In this document: positions 35,430-44,087 of the stretch, in pieces
Layout of the letters: each line of letters starts with the position of its first letter
Numbering within the stretch: the first letter of the stretch is position 1
Assembly: GCF_018474015.1 (NCBI RefSeq)
Contig: NZ_JAHCSG010000002.1
Span: 558,001 to 622,000 of the forward strand
Source of the DNA: Williamsia sp. CHRR-6
GTDB taxonomy: Bacteria; Actinomycetota; Actinomycetes; Mycobacteriales; Mycobacteriaceae
Reading direction: 5' to 3'
DNA length: 64,000 nt
Translations under genes and position numbers: made by a program
Notes under the pieces: generated by a model
The model's database searches: none
What the model was told of the DNA's origin: nothing
Seen by the model: only the letters and a program-made list of their open reading frames with translations

Positions 35430-36979
35430 GGCTGCGTCAGTGCCGCGGCGGCCGAACGCAGTTCTGTCATCGCGGCGTCGGCTGTCGCCGTGGCGGTGGC
35501 GAGATCGGCGCTCGGGTGGCAGGCGACCTCGAGGTAGAACTTCACCTTCGGTTCGGTCCCCGACGGCCGCACGATGATCCGTACCGCCATATGCTCGTTC
35601 GAACCGGTGAACTCCACTGCGTCGGTGGCCAGCTCGTCATCTCGACGAGCATGATCGGTCAGCGTCGCCTCGAATCCGGCCAGCGACGCCGGTGGGGCCT
35701 CGCGCAGCCGCGACATCAGGCCGGTCACCTCCCCGACGTCGTGGGTCCGTACCGACAGCTGCGCGGTGCGGTGCACGCCATGGGCGACGAACAGCGCATC
35801 GAGGGCATCGCAGAGCTGCTCGCCGACGCGGCTGCGGTCATCGGCGATCCGTGCGCATGCCACCGCCGCACTGATCCCGTCCTTGTCGCGCACCGCTGTC
35901 GGGTCCACACAGTGACCGATGGCTTCCTCGTAGGCGTAGACGAGATCGTCTCCCGCTCGCACCAGCCACTTGAAGCCGGTGAGGGTGCGTCGGTACTGCG
36001 CGCCCGCTGCGGTGGCGATGGCGCCCAGGATGCTGCCCGAGACGATGGTGGTGGCCACCAGCGGGGTTGCGGCGCTGTGGTTCTCGGACCGGTTGCCACC
36101 GGCCAGCGCGGCCGCACCCAGTAGCGCGCCGGTCTCGTCGCCGGTCAGCATTCGCCATGCGCCGTCGATTCTCGTGCCGATGGCGCACCGGTCGGCGTCA
36201 GGATCCAACGCGATGGCCAGGTCGGCATCCACCCGGTCGGCAAGGGCCAGCAGTAGATCGGCCGCGCCCGGCTCCTCGGGGTTGGGAAACGAGACGGTGG
36301 GAAAGTCGGGGTCGGGATCGAATTGCTCGGTCACCGTGTGGATGTCGGTGAACCCGGCCGCCCGTAGGGCGCGCACAGCCACCTCTCCACCCACCCCGTG
36401 CATCGGGGTCAGCGCGATGCGTAACTGCGATGGCCGATGTCCGAACCGCGCACTCAGTCGTGCCAGGTAGGCATCCACCGCGGTGTCGGCGCGCTCGTCG
36501 GTCGTTGTAGCGCGGGTGAGGTCCGTTGGGAGTGAATCGATCCGGTCGATCCACGCCTCGATCTCGGCGTCCACCGGCGGCACGATCTGTGCACCCGCAT
36601 CGATCACGCCACCCCCGAGATACACCTTGTAGCCGTTGTCGGCGGGTGGGTTGTGTGACGCGGTGATCATCACCCCCGCTGCGGCCGACAGCGCTCGAGT
36701 GGTGAACGCCAGCACCGGGGTGGGCACCACGCCCGGCAACGCAATCACGTCGAAACCCCTGCGCTGCAACACCGCGACGGTGGTGTCGAAGAACTGTGCC
36801 GAGCCGTGGCGGGCGTCGCGGCCCACCACCACGCTCGCACCGGTGTGGCCGTGATCGACCAGCCAGTGGGCCAACGCCGCGGTCACCCGGGCGACGGTGT
36901 CGACGTTCATGGCGTCCACACCCTCGCGTACCGGTCCGCGGATGCCGGCGGTGCCGAATCGAAGACGTTGCGGTTTCAC
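35426..36979 (-). CDS. pmmB: Phospho-sugar mutase (phosphomannomutase/phosphoglucomutase family)
   Basis: 517 residues from a GTG at 36979. All alpha-D-phosphohexomutase motifs are present: RFGTAGIRGPV at the N-terminus, the phosphoserine loop GVMITASHNPPADNGYKVY, the metal loop LDPDADRCAIG, the sugar-specificity region YAYEEAIGHCVD, and the phosphate loop RPSGTEPKVKFYLE. Length and neighbours fit the PmmB group next to purine nucleoside phosphorylase. In a nucleoside-salvage setting it may convert ribose- or deoxyribose-1-phosphate to the 5-phosphate as well as, or instead of, hexose phosphates. It follows punA with a 3-bp gap. Confidence 0.93.
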   Translation of the reverse strand: MKPQRLRFGTAGIRGPVREGVDAMNVDTVARVTAALAHWLVDHGHTGASVVVGRDARHGSAQFFDTTVAVLQRRGFDVIALPGVVPTPVLAFTTRALSAAAGVMITASHNPPADNGYKVYLGGGVIDAGAQIVPPVDAEIEAWIDRIDSLPTDLTRATTTDERADTAVDAYLARLSARFGHRPSQLRIALTPMHGVGGEVAVRALRAAGFTDIHTVTEQFDPDPDFPTVSFPNPEEPGAADLLLALADRVDADLAIALDPDADRCAIGTRIDGAWRMLTGDETGALLGAAALAGGNRSENHSAATPLVATTIVSGSILGAIATAAGAQYRRTLTGFKWLVRAGDDLVYAYEEAIGHCVDPTAVRDKDGISAAVACARIADDRSRVGEQLCDALDALFVAHGVHRTAQLSVRTHDVGEVTGLMSRLREAPPASLAGFEATLTDHARRDDELATDAVEFTGSNEHMAVRIIVRPSGTEPKVKFYLEVACHPSADLATATATADAAMTELRSAAAALTQP

Positions 36980-36982
36980 GGT

Positions 36983-37807
36983 TTACAGTTTCGCCACGAT
37001 CGCCGCGAGCAGCGCGCCCAGGTCGGCGGCGGCATCCGCTCCGGCGGCGAGGACCTCGGTGTGGTCCAGGTGTTCGCCGGTGATCCCCGCGGCCAGATTG
37101 GTCACCAGCGACAGCCCCAGCACCTGCAGACCCGCTGCCCGAGCCGCGATCGTCTCGTGCACCGTCGACATGCCCACCAGGTCGGCACCCAGGGTGCGCA
37201 GCATGCCGATCTCGGCCGGTGTCTCGTAGTGCGGGCCGGGCAGCCCGGCGTACACGCCCTCGGCCAGATCGTCGCGCACCTCGTGGGCGATGGCGCGCAG
37301 ACGGGCGGAGTACGCGTCCACCAGATCAACGAACTGCGCACCCTCCAGCGGGGAGCGGGCGGTGAGGTTCAGATGGTCACTGATCAGCACCGGCTGCCCC
37401 ACCGACATGTCCTCGCGCAGCCCGCCGGCGGCGTTGGTCAACACCACGGTGTGTACCCCGGTGGCCGCGGCGGTGCGTACTGCGTGCACCACCCGCGCCA
37501 ACGGGTTGCCCTCGTAGGCGTGGGTTCGACCCAGCAGCAGCAACACTCGACGACCACCGATGTTCACTGACTGCACCTGACCGGTGTGCCCGGCCGCGCT
37601 GGGCGCGGTGAACCCGGGGATGTCGGCCATCGGCACGCTCGACTCGGCGGTGCCAAACGCAGATGCCGCCGGCGCCCACCCCGACCCCAACACCACGGCT
37701 ATGTCGTGGCGGGGGGTGGCGGTGGCCTCGGCGATGAACGCGGCGGCCGCTGCTGCGGCCGCGGTGGGATCGACGGTGGGGTCGACGCTGGGTTCGGCGG
37801 TGCTCAT
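36983..37807 (-). CDS. punA: Purine nucleoside phosphorylase
   Basis: 274 residues from the ATG at 37807. Trimeric (class II) PNP motifs are intact: VLGSGWAP (phosphate loop), [23 protein letters not shown], and the base-recognising [25 protein letters not shown] with the key Glu, then [11 protein letters not shown]. It converts inosine and guanosine (the former made by Add) to free base and ribose-1-phosphate, which the adjacent pmmB product could isomerise. The N-terminal 25 residues (repeats of Val-Asp-Pro-Thr and an alanine run) are low-complexity. The gene diverges from the enoyl-CoA hydratase; a coding-like in-frame extension exists upstream (see 37808-38086). Confidence 0.94.
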   Translation of the reverse strand: MSTAEPSVDPTVDPTAAAAAAAAFIAEATATPRHDIAVVLGSGWAPAASAFGTAESSVPMADIPGFTAPSAAGHTGQVQSVNIGGRRVLLLLGRTHAYEGNPLARVVHAVRTAAATGVHTVVLTNAAGGLREDMSVGQPVLISDHLNLTARSPLEGAQFVDLVDAYSARLRAIAHEVRDDLAEGVYAGLPGPHYETPAEIGMLRTLGADLVGMSTVHETIAARAAGLQVLGLSLVTNLAAGITGEHLDHTEVLAAGADAAADLGALLAAIVAKL

Positions 37808-38086
37808 GTCGGTGAGCCTAGTCGGCTCGGCTGGGCGGCGGACTGTGCTGTTGTGAGACACCGATGTCCGTCGGAAACACCAGTGGTTCAACTGAACTGG
37901 CCAGGCGAGCCGATGCGTCTTGACTCCGGTGTGCACCCGAGCGCGTCGGTTCCGCAGGAATTGCTCGACCAGCCACGACGAATCGGAGTCGGGCACGGAT
38001 TCGGGAACCACGTACACCGCGTACCGCTCGGCGAGGTGAGTCGGCAAGGTGACTGCGCGCGGGACGCGACCCGATACGCTGGGCCG
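37808..38086. other. 279-bp divergent intergenic region with a coding-like in-frame extension of punA
   Basis: This gap separates punA from the crotonase gene and should hold both promoters; none was assigned with confidence. On the minus strand it is open in the punA frame up to 38047 and reads plausible protein ([11 protein letters not shown]... [12 protein letters not shown]) with GC-rich third positions over its far half. It may be a remnant of a lost gene, or chance in GC-rich DNA. Confidence 0.35.
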
Positions 38087-38776
38087 ATGCCGTACCTGAC
38101 CCGCATCGAGTCCACCTGGGAGCTCTACCTCGGCGCCGAGGGTGTCGAACTCGATCCCGACAACCCCGAGAACAGGTTCTCCACCGCCTGGATCGCCGAG
38201 GTCAACGACCTGTTGGCGACGGTGGAAGCCGACCCCAGCGGGGCGCTGGTCATCACCGCGACCGGGAAGTTCTTCTCCAACGGCCTTGACGTCGCCTCCA
38301 TCACCTCAGCCGAGACGGTGGGCCCCTACATCGACAGCGTGCACGCGGTGTTCGCCCGCGTGCTGTCGTTGCCGGTGCCGACCGTCGCCGCGGTGAACGG
38401 GCATGCGTTCGGTGCCGGCGCGATGCTGCCGCTGTGCGCTGACCACCGCATCATGCGCGACGACCGAGGATTCTGGTCGCTGCCCGAGGTGGTGATGGGT
38501 ATTCCCATTCCGCTCGGCATGATGGCGCTGCTGGCGGCTCGGCTGCCCGACGCCACGCTGACCGAGGCGGCGACCACCGGTCGTCGTTACGGCGGGGCCG
38601 AGTGTGCCGCTGCGGGCATCGTGGAGGAGGCGGTGTCCCAGGCCGACCTGATGGTGTGCGCGCGCGACGTGGCCGCCGCCCGCACGCAGTTCGCCGGAGC
38701 CAACCTGGCCACCATCAAGAAGGGACTACGCCGGTCTGTGCTCGCCGATCTTGCGGTCCCGCATCCCACGGCATGA
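38087..38776 (+). CDS. Enoyl-CoA hydratase/isomerase family protein
   Basis: 229 residues from the ATG at 38087, shorter than the usual 255-265. Crotonase elements are visible: [15 protein letters not shown] and [34 protein letters not shown]. The Glu in LPEV is in the family position. The last domain is truncated relative to long family members, as in the small EchA/delta(3,5)-isomerase types of actinobacteria. The gene overlaps the start of the M20 amidohydrolase by 4 bp (ATGA). The metabolic role is unknown. It is not part of the acyl-CoA locus at 26-35 kb. Confidence 0.87.
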   Translation: MPYLTRIESTWELYLGAEGVELDPDNPENRFSTAWIAEVNDLLATVEADPSGALVITATGKFFSNGLDVASITSAETVGPYIDSVHAVFARVLSLPVPTVAAVNGHAFGAGAMLPLCADHRIMRDDRGFWSLPEVVMGIPIPLGMMALLAARLPDATLTEAATTGRRYGGAECAAAGIVEEAVSQADLMVCARDVAAARTQFAGANLATIKKGLRRSVLADLAVPHPTA

Positions 38777-39948
38777 CCGACACGGCTCGCCGCGCCGCCC
38801 ACATCGATCGGTGGTTGGCTGATCATGGCGACCAGATGATCGCGTTGCGTCGCGACCTGCACGCGCACCCCGAACTGTCGCGGCAGGAGTACCGGACCAC
38901 AGATCTGGTGCTCGAACGTCTGACCGCGGCTGGGCTGTCGCCGCAGCGGCTGCCGCTGGGGACCGGGGTGGTGTGCGATCTGGGACCGGCCGGCCCGCGC
39001 ATCGCGCTGCGCGCCGACATGGACGCCCTGCCCATCGCCGAGCGCACCGGTCTACCGTTCGCGTCCTCCGTCGATGGGGTGTCACATTCCTGTGGCCACG
39101 ACGCACACACCGCCATCCTCGTCTCGGTGGCCGAGTTGCTGGCGAGCGCCGGAGATCTGCCGACCGGTGTACGCCTGGTGTTCCAGGCCGCCGAGGAGGT
39201 GATGCCTGGCGGCGCGCGCGACGCCGTCGACGCCGGGGTCACCCAGGGAATCTCGAGGTTCTACGCCCTGCACTGCGATCCCAAGCTGGCGGTGGGGCGG
39301 GTGGGTCTGCGCACCGGGGCCATCACCTCGGCCGCCGATCACGTCGACCTGTACCTGCATTCGCCCGGTGGTCACACCTCCCGGCCCCACCTCACCTCCG
39401 ATCTGGTGCACGCCATGGGGACGGTCATCACGGGGCTGCCCGCGGTGCTGTCACGTCGGGTCGATCCGCGCACCGGCACCGTGATGGTGTGGGGTTCGGC
39501 GCACGCAGGCAACGCACCCAACGCCATCCCGCAGGAGGGTCGACTGCGAGGAACAGTGCGCACGGGCGATCACGACACGTGGGAGTTGTTGGAGCCGTTG
39601 GTGATCGAGGCGGTGGCCGGTCTGCTGTCCCCGCTGGGCATCACCTACGACCTGCACTACGAGCGTGGTGTGCCGCCGGTGGTCAACGACCCCGACGCCA
39701 CCGCGACCATGCGCGCGAGCGTCGAGGCCATCTCACCCGACGCACTGGCCGACACCCCGCAGTCCGGTGGTGGCGAGGACTTCTCGTGGTACCTCGAACA
39801 TGTACCCGGCGCGATGGGTCGGCTTGGCGTGTGGGACGGGGTGAGCCCGAAGGTGGACCTGCATCAACCCAACTTCGACATCGACGAGCGCGCCCTGGCC
39901 ATCGGTGTCCGCACGCTGGCCGGTGTGGTCTTCGCCGATCTCACCTGA
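38773..39948 (+). CDS. M20 family amidohydrolase (AmiA/AmiB, hippurate hydrolase-like)
   Basis: 391 residues from the ATG at 38773. M20D metal-site motifs: LRRDLHAHPELSRQEYRT, ALRADMDALPIAERTG, SCGHDAHTAIL (metal His and Asp), AAEEVMPGGAR (catalytic and metal Glu), and GGEDFSWYLE. It should hydrolyse an N-acyl amino acid or similar amide in the cytosol. Mycobacteria have two such genes (amiA1, amiB1) near punA and pmmB; here only one is present, next to punA but divergent. The start overlaps the crotonase stop. Confidence 0.92.
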   Translation: MTDTARRAAHIDRWLADHGDQMIALRRDLHAHPELSRQEYRTTDLVLERLTAAGLSPQRLPLGTGVVCDLGPAGPRIALRADMDALPIAERTGLPFASSVDGVSHSCGHDAHTAILVSVAELLASAGDLPTGVRLVFQAAEEVMPGGARDAVDAGVTQGISRFYALHCDPKLAVGRVGLRTGAITSAADHVDLYLHSPGGHTSRPHLTSDLVHAMGTVITGLPAVLSRRVDPRTGTVMVWGSAHAGNAPNAIPQEGRLRGTVRTGDHDTWELLEPLVIEAVAGLLSPLGITYDLHYERGVPPVVNDPDATATMRASVEAISPDALADTPQSGGGEDFSWYLEHVPGAMGRLGVWDGVSPKVDLHQPNFDIDERALAIGVRTLAGVVFADLT

Positions 39949-39978
39949 GGTCCTCGCTCCACATGTGTCGAACATTCT

Positions 39979-40048
39979 GTTCGCGCTCCACTTTTTCTCG
40001 TTCGCCCCGGAGATACCCGGAGCGCGAGTCACAAAGTGGAGCGAGAAC
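39979..40048. repeat. Palindromic repeat element, copy 1 (upstream of the cobalamin locus)
   Basis: Arms GTTCGCGCTCCACTTT (39979-39994) and AAAGTGGAGCGAGAAC (40033-40048) match at 15 of 16 bases around a 38-nt loop. The loop contains GGAGCGCGAGT, also found in the repeat at 43352-43453. It lies between the amidohydrolase stop and the riboswitch, and could also act as a terminator. Confidence 0.75.
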
Positions 40049-40080
40049 TCTGGCCGCCGGTCAGTGTTAGGCTCCGCCCA

Positions 40081-40276
40081 GCGTTGGTTTCTGGCTGCCC
40101 GTACGGGGGGTCGGATCGCAAGAGGGAACCCGGTGGGAATCCGGGACTGCCCCGCAGCGGTGAGAGGGAACGAACGCGGCCATCAGCACTGGGGATGACT
40201 CCTGGGAAGCGGCCGCACAGTAGGTGATTCGCGTGTCACGCGGATCGAGCCCTTGAGTCCGAAGACCTGCCAGCGC
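40081..40276 (+). promoter_or_regulatory. Cobalamin (AdoCbl-type) riboswitch
   Basis: The conserved blocks of the B12 riboswitch occur in order: AGGGAACCCGGTGGGAATCC, then GGACTGCCCCGCAGCGGTGA, then the B12-box core with GCACTGGGGATGACTCCTGG, and at the 3' end GAGTCCGAAGACCTGCC. Spacing matches the family. It lies 120 bp upstream of the permease start and should reduce expression of the importer when cobalamin is plentiful. A GC-rich hairpin region (about 40270-40310) follows and may be the expression platform. Confidence 0.95.
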
Positions 40277-40397
40277 GGCCGCATCGGCTTGGTGCGGTCG
40301 CTCGTCGGCCTCGAGGGACATGGCTGATGCGGCGTCGGGCGCTGCCGTGTCCTGCCCTGCATCTGTTGCTGCCATCGAGCGAGAAACAGGATGGCAG

Positions 40398-41498
40398 GTG
40401 AGATCGGTGGCCACCGAGATGTCACAGCAGACGCTGGACGCGACACCACCGTCGGGTTCTCGCGCCGTCTTTCGCCCACCCGCGCGAGTGCTGGCGGTGG
40501 CGATCCCGCTGCTGCTGGTCGTCTGCCTGGCCGGGGTGGTGTTCGGATCGGTCTCCATCCCGGTGTCCGACGCGCTGGGGTACCTGTGGGCGCAGCTGAC
40601 CGGCGGCACCATCGCCGCGGCCGATGCCGCCGAATTCCACATCGTCGTCGACTCCCGGTTGCCACGCGTGCTCACTGCCGTGGTGGTCGGGGCCGGGCTC
40701 AGCGTGGTGGGTGTGGTGGTGCAGGCGATGGTGCGCAACGCACTCGCCGATCCTTACGTGCTGGGGATCTCCTCGGGTGCCTCGGTGGGGGCGAGCACGG
40801 TGGTGTTGTTCGGGGTGCTGGGCACGCTGGGCATGATCGCGTTGCCGGCTGCCGCCTTCCTCGGGGCGCTGGTGGCAACGGCGTTGGTGTTCCTCGCCGC
40901 GCGCACCCCCGAAGGGTTGTTGCCGACTGGGCTGGTGCTCATCGGGACGTCACTGGGGTACGGGTTCTCAGCCGTCACAACGGTGTTGGTGTTCTTGGCT
41001 CCGGCGGGCGATGCCGCGCGCAGCGTCATGTTCTGGTTGCTGGGAAGCCTGTCTGCCGCCGGCTGGCAGACTCTCGTGGTGACCAGCGCGGTGTGTGCGT
41101 TCGGCGGCGCGATCCTGGCTGTGATGCCGGCCCGGCTGGATGCGTTGTCCCTGGGCGATGAGACCGCGGCCTCGCTGGGCATCGACGCCGGCCGCTTCCG
41201 GGTGCTGTTGTTCACCGTCTCGGCCCTGATCACCGGGGTGATCGTGTCGAGTTGTGGCGCAATTGGATTCGTCGGCCTGGTGGTTCCGCACATCGGGCGG
41301 TTGCTGGTCGGGTCAGATCACCGGCGGCTGTTGACGGTCACACCGGTGATCGGTGCGGTGTTCCTGGTGTCGGCCGACCTGGTCGCCCGCACCGTCGCAG
41401 CACCCAAAGAGCTTCCGCTGGGCGCGATCACCGCTGCCGTCGGCGTTCCGGTGTTCGTTGTCATGATGCGCAACCGCAGTCGGTTGGTCCCCCGATGA
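40398..41498 (+). CDS. btuC: Cobalamin-type ABC transporter permease (BtuC/FecCD family)
   Basis: 366 residues from a GTG at 40398, after an AGGA box; ATGs at 40320 and 40419 are in-frame alternatives. About ten transmembrane helices follow the FecCD pattern: RLPRVLTAVVVGAGLSVVGVVVQAMVRNALADPYVLGISSGAS (fragments of the helix 2-3 signature) and CGAIGFVGLVVPHIGRLLVGSDHR, the coupling-helix region contacting the ATPase. The upstream riboswitch supports vitamin B12 or a corrinoid precursor as substrate, though haem and siderophore importers share the fold. It is the first gene of a three-gene operon; its stop overlaps the next start by 4 bp. Confidence 0.9.
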   Translation: MRSVATEMSQQTLDATPPSGSRAVFRPPARVLAVAIPLLLVVCLAGVVFGSVSIPVSDALGYLWAQLTGGTIAAADAAEFHIVVDSRLPRVLTAVVVGAGLSVVGVVVQAMVRNALADPYVLGISSGASVGASTVVLFGVLGTLGMIALPAAAFLGALVATALVFLAARTPEGLLPTGLVLIGTSLGYGFSAVTTVLVFLAPAGDAARSVMFWLLGSLSAAGWQTLVVTSAVCAFGGAILAVMPARLDALSLGDETAASLGIDAGRFRVLLFTVSALITGVIVSSCGAIGFVGLVVPHIGRLLVGSDHRRLLTVTPVIGAVFLVSADLVARTVAAPKELPLGAITAAVGVPVFVVMMRNRSRLVPR

Positions 41499-42319
41499 GC
41501 GGGGTCGAGTACGAGGACGTCACCGTCCATCGAGCCCAGCGGGCGATCGTCGAGCACATCTGTCTGAGTGCGTCCGCGGGCGAGATCGTCGGACTCATCG
41601 GACCCAACGGCAGTGGCAAGTCGACTGCCCTGCGGTGCCTGTATCGAGCGCTGGACCCGACATCGGGGCAGGTGCGGGTCGACGGAACCGACATCGCGGC
41701 GATCAGTTTGCGCGACAACGCTCGTCGGGTGGCTGCACTCACCCAGGACGGGGCCGCACAGGTCGACTTCACCGTCGCTGAGGTGGTGGCGCTCGGTCGA
41801 CTCCCGCACGGACAGATGCTGCGTCGCCCTGATGCACGGCAACGGGCGATCTGCCGCGCCGCGATGGACGTCGCGGGAGTGACCCACCTCGCTGACCGGC
41901 CGCTGTCGACAGTGTCCGGTGGTGAGCGGCAGCGCGCCCTGATCGCCCGGGCGCTGGCGCAGAAGCCACAGGTGCTGGTGCTCGACGAACCGACCAACCA
42001 TCTCGACGTGGCCCATCAGTACGGCGTACTCGACGCCGTGCGCACCTCGGGTGTGACAGTGATCTGCGCACTGCACGACCTGAATCTTGCTGCGCAGTAT
42101 TGTGATCGGTTGTATCTGCTCTCGCTGGGTCGGGTGGTGGCGGCAGGCTCGCCGCGAGAGGTTCTGCGCGCCACCGTGATCACCGAGTACTTCGGGATCG
42201 GCTGCCATGTCCTCGATCATCCGGTCTCGGGGGTTCCCCAGGTCATCTTCGACGCCGGTGCGCGTGCCGACGGAACGGCGGCTGCCGGTGTGAACATCTC
42301 GACAGGAGGACTCATCTGA
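41495..42319 (+). CDS. btuD: Cobalamin-type ABC transporter ATP-binding protein (BtuD/FecE family)
   Basis: 274 residues from the ATG at 41495, overlapping the permease stop. The ABC motifs are intact: GPNGSGKST (Walker A), TVSGGERQRALIARALAQ (signature), VLVLDEPTNHLD (Walker B with catalytic Glu) and ALHDLNLA (H-loop). The DNARRVAALTQD Q-loop region is typical of the FecE/BtuD branch. It drives import by the BtuC-type permease. It overlaps the binding-protein gene by one base. Confidence 0.93.
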   Translation: MSGVEYEDVTVHRAQRAIVEHICLSASAGEIVGLIGPNGSGKSTALRCLYRALDPTSGQVRVDGTDIAAISLRDNARRVAALTQDGAAQVDFTVAEVVALGRLPHGQMLRRPDARQRAICRAAMDVAGVTHLADRPLSTVSGGERQRALIARALAQKPQVLVLDEPTNHLDVAHQYGVLDAVRTSGVTVICALHDLNLAAQYCDRLYLLSLGRVVAAGSPREVLRATVITEYFGIGCHVLDHPVSGVPQVIFDAGARADGTAAAGVNISTGGLI

Positions 42320-43335
42320 TGGTTCGATTCCGGATTGCCCACGCGCTGAGCGCGATCGGGTTGCTGCTGCTCACCGGGTGTGGCGCCGACGTGAAGTCCG
42401 CCGCCCCGTCGTCGGGGTCGGTGCCGCCGGTGCAGGTGAGCAACTGCGGCCTCCAGTTCACCAGCGACCGGGTGCCGTCTCGGGTGGTCACCAACGACAC
42501 CGGGATCACCGAGATGATGTTCGCTCTCGGGTTGCGCGACAAGCTGATCGGATACACCACCTACGATGGCGGGGTCCGCGACATCGCATCCTCGCCCTGG
42601 CGCGGCGATTTCGCGGCCACCCGAACGTTGGGCACCAGCTTCACCCGCGAGGTGATCGCCGCGGCCCGACCGGACTTCGTGTTCGCCGGCTGGAACTACG
42701 GATTCCGGGAGTCCACCGGGGTGACACCGGATTGGGTGCGTTCAATCGGTGCGCAGCCGTATCAGTTGACCGAGGCGTGTCGCCAACCTGGTGGGGGTAC
42801 GCGGCGCGGGATCATGCGGCCATTCGACGCCCTGGTCGCCGACATCACCAATCTCGGAGCCATCTTCCGGGTCCCCGACCGGGCTGCTGCGCTGGTGGCA
42901 TCCTTCCGAAAGACTCTGTCTGAGAGCGCAAAAGCTCAGCCTGAGGGTGCTGCGCCGGCTCGGGTGTTCGTCTTCGACAGTGCCGATCCAGCGCCGTTCA
43001 CCGCCGGTCGCACCGCCACCCCGGACCAGATCATCGCTGACGCCGGCGGTAGCAACATCTTCGACGACCTGAACGATTCATGGACCACCGTCTCCTGGGA
43101 GGCCGCGGCCCAACGCGATCCCCAGGTCATCGTCATCGTCGACTACGGCACCGGCCCCGCCAACGCGGTGCAGACGAAGAAGGCTCTGCTGGAACAGCAT
43201 CCACTGATGTCGCGAACTGCGGCCGTGGTGAACAAGCGGTACGTGGTGTTGCCCTATGCGGCGATGGTGGAGAGCCCCCGCTACGCCGAGTCGACTGCCA
43301 CGATCGCGAGATATCTGCGGTCACAGGGCTACTGA
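42319..43335 (+). CDS. btuF: Cobalamin-type ABC transporter substrate-binding lipoprotein (BtuF/FecB family)
   Basis: 338 residues. A signal peptide ends in the lipobox LLLTGCGAD, so the protein is membrane-anchored outside the cell. The periplasmic-binding-protein type III fold is shown by RVVTNDTGITEMMFALGLRDKLIGY at the N-lobe, an inter-lobe helix near RIP-like FRVPDRAAALVASF, and DPQVIVIVDYG in the C-lobe. It hands corrinoid (inferred from the riboswitch) to the permease. It is the last gene of the operon and is followed by a palindromic repeat that includes an 11-bp perfect hairpin. Confidence 0.9.
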   Translation: MVRFRIAHALSAIGLLLLTGCGADVKSAAPSSGSVPPVQVSNCGLQFTSDRVPSRVVTNDTGITEMMFALGLRDKLIGYTTYDGGVRDIASSPWRGDFAATRTLGTSFTREVIAAARPDFVFAGWNYGFRESTGVTPDWVRSIGAQPYQLTEACRQPGGGTRRGIMRPFDALVADITNLGAIFRVPDRAAALVASFRKTLSESAKAQPEGAAPARVFVFDSADPAPFTAGRTATPDQIIADAGGSNIFDDLNDSWTTVSWEAAAQRDPQVIVIVDYGTGPANAVQTKKALLEQHPLMSRTAAVVNKRYVVLPYAAMVESPRYAESTATIARYLRSQGY

Positions 43336-43351
43336 CCGCGATGAAAAGTCA

Positions 43352-43453
43352 GTTCGCGCCCCGCGTTGTGACTCGCGCTCCAGGTATGTGAGGAGCGCGA
43401 GTGAACAAGAGGAGCGAAATGGGTCGGCGCGTGTCAAAAAGTGGAGCGGGAAC
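43352..43453. repeat. Palindromic repeat element, copy 2 (downstream of the cobalamin locus), probable terminator
   Basis: The outer arms GTTCGCGCCCCGCGTT and AAAGTGGAGCGGGAAC resemble those of copy 1 (12 of 16 and 15 of 16 bases). Inside is a perfect 11-bp hairpin ACTCGCGCTCC (43371-43381) / GGAGCGCGAGT (43392-43402). It lies between the convergent btuF and GGCT genes, so it may terminate both. Confidence 0.72.
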
Positions 43454-43457
43454 GCCG

Positions 43458-43943
43458 CTAGTCGGCAACGCCGTCGTCGGGGCCCGGACCGACATTGCGT
43501 GCGTCGCGTAGGCGCAGCGCGTGTACATAATCGGCCGGGGCGCCGGCTATCTCGGCGGCCTCGGCCATCACCCCGAGATAGCGCGCCGAGGGCAGGCCGC
43601 CCTCGAACGCGTCGAGGACGTACAGCCACGCCAGCACCGGTCCGTCGGCGGTGTCCACCCGGGCCCTGATCTTGCGGTGGATGCCCAGCTCGGACCCTTC
43701 CCAGCTGTCGAGTACCGCCTCATCCTCGGGGGTCACGTCGTAGAGGACGACGAACACCCGGGCGTCGGGATCGGTGCGATCTTCGGTGACGGTGGCCAGG
43801 GCGCCCTCCCACCCGATGTCGCCACCGCCGAAGGTGAGACGCCAGCCGCGCAGCCAACCGGTGCCCGCCATGGGTGAATGGGGGGCCCGTTCCAGCATCT
43901 GTTCGGGATGCATGTTGGAACCGTAGGCGGCGTAGATCGGCAC
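43458..43943 (-). CDS. Gamma-glutamylcyclotransferase-like protein (Rv3304-like)
   Basis: 161 residues. The GGCT fold motif YAAYGSNMHPEQM opens the protein, and the catalytic-acid position is filled by Glu in LDSWEGSELGIHRK. The remainder (VLAWLYVLDAFEGGLPSARYL) matches the family core. Known members cleave gamma-glutamyl amines or peptides to 5-oxoproline; in actinobacteria the substrate is unknown. In mycobacteria the same small protein sits next to lpdA, as it does here on the opposite strand. No other enzyme domain is present. Confidence 0.88.
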   Translation of the reverse strand: MPIYAAYGSNMHPEQMLERAPHSPMAGTGWLRGWRLTFGGGDIGWEGALATVTEDRTDPDARVFVVLYDVTPEDEAVLDSWEGSELGIHRKIRARVDTADGPVLAWLYVLDAFEGGLPSARYLGVMAEAAEIAGAPADYVHALRLRDARNVGPGPDDGVAD

Positions 43944-44087
43944 GGCGAAAGCCTAGAGGGTCGTGTGCGAGTGCGAAAGGCCGCACGGCCGAAACGCCGC
44001 GGCTGCGCAGGCGTGCGAGGTGATGGACTAGTTTTGGAGGCCAGGGCGCAGGCCGAGGGCAGCCGATTTCGGGAGTGATGTCAGCAG

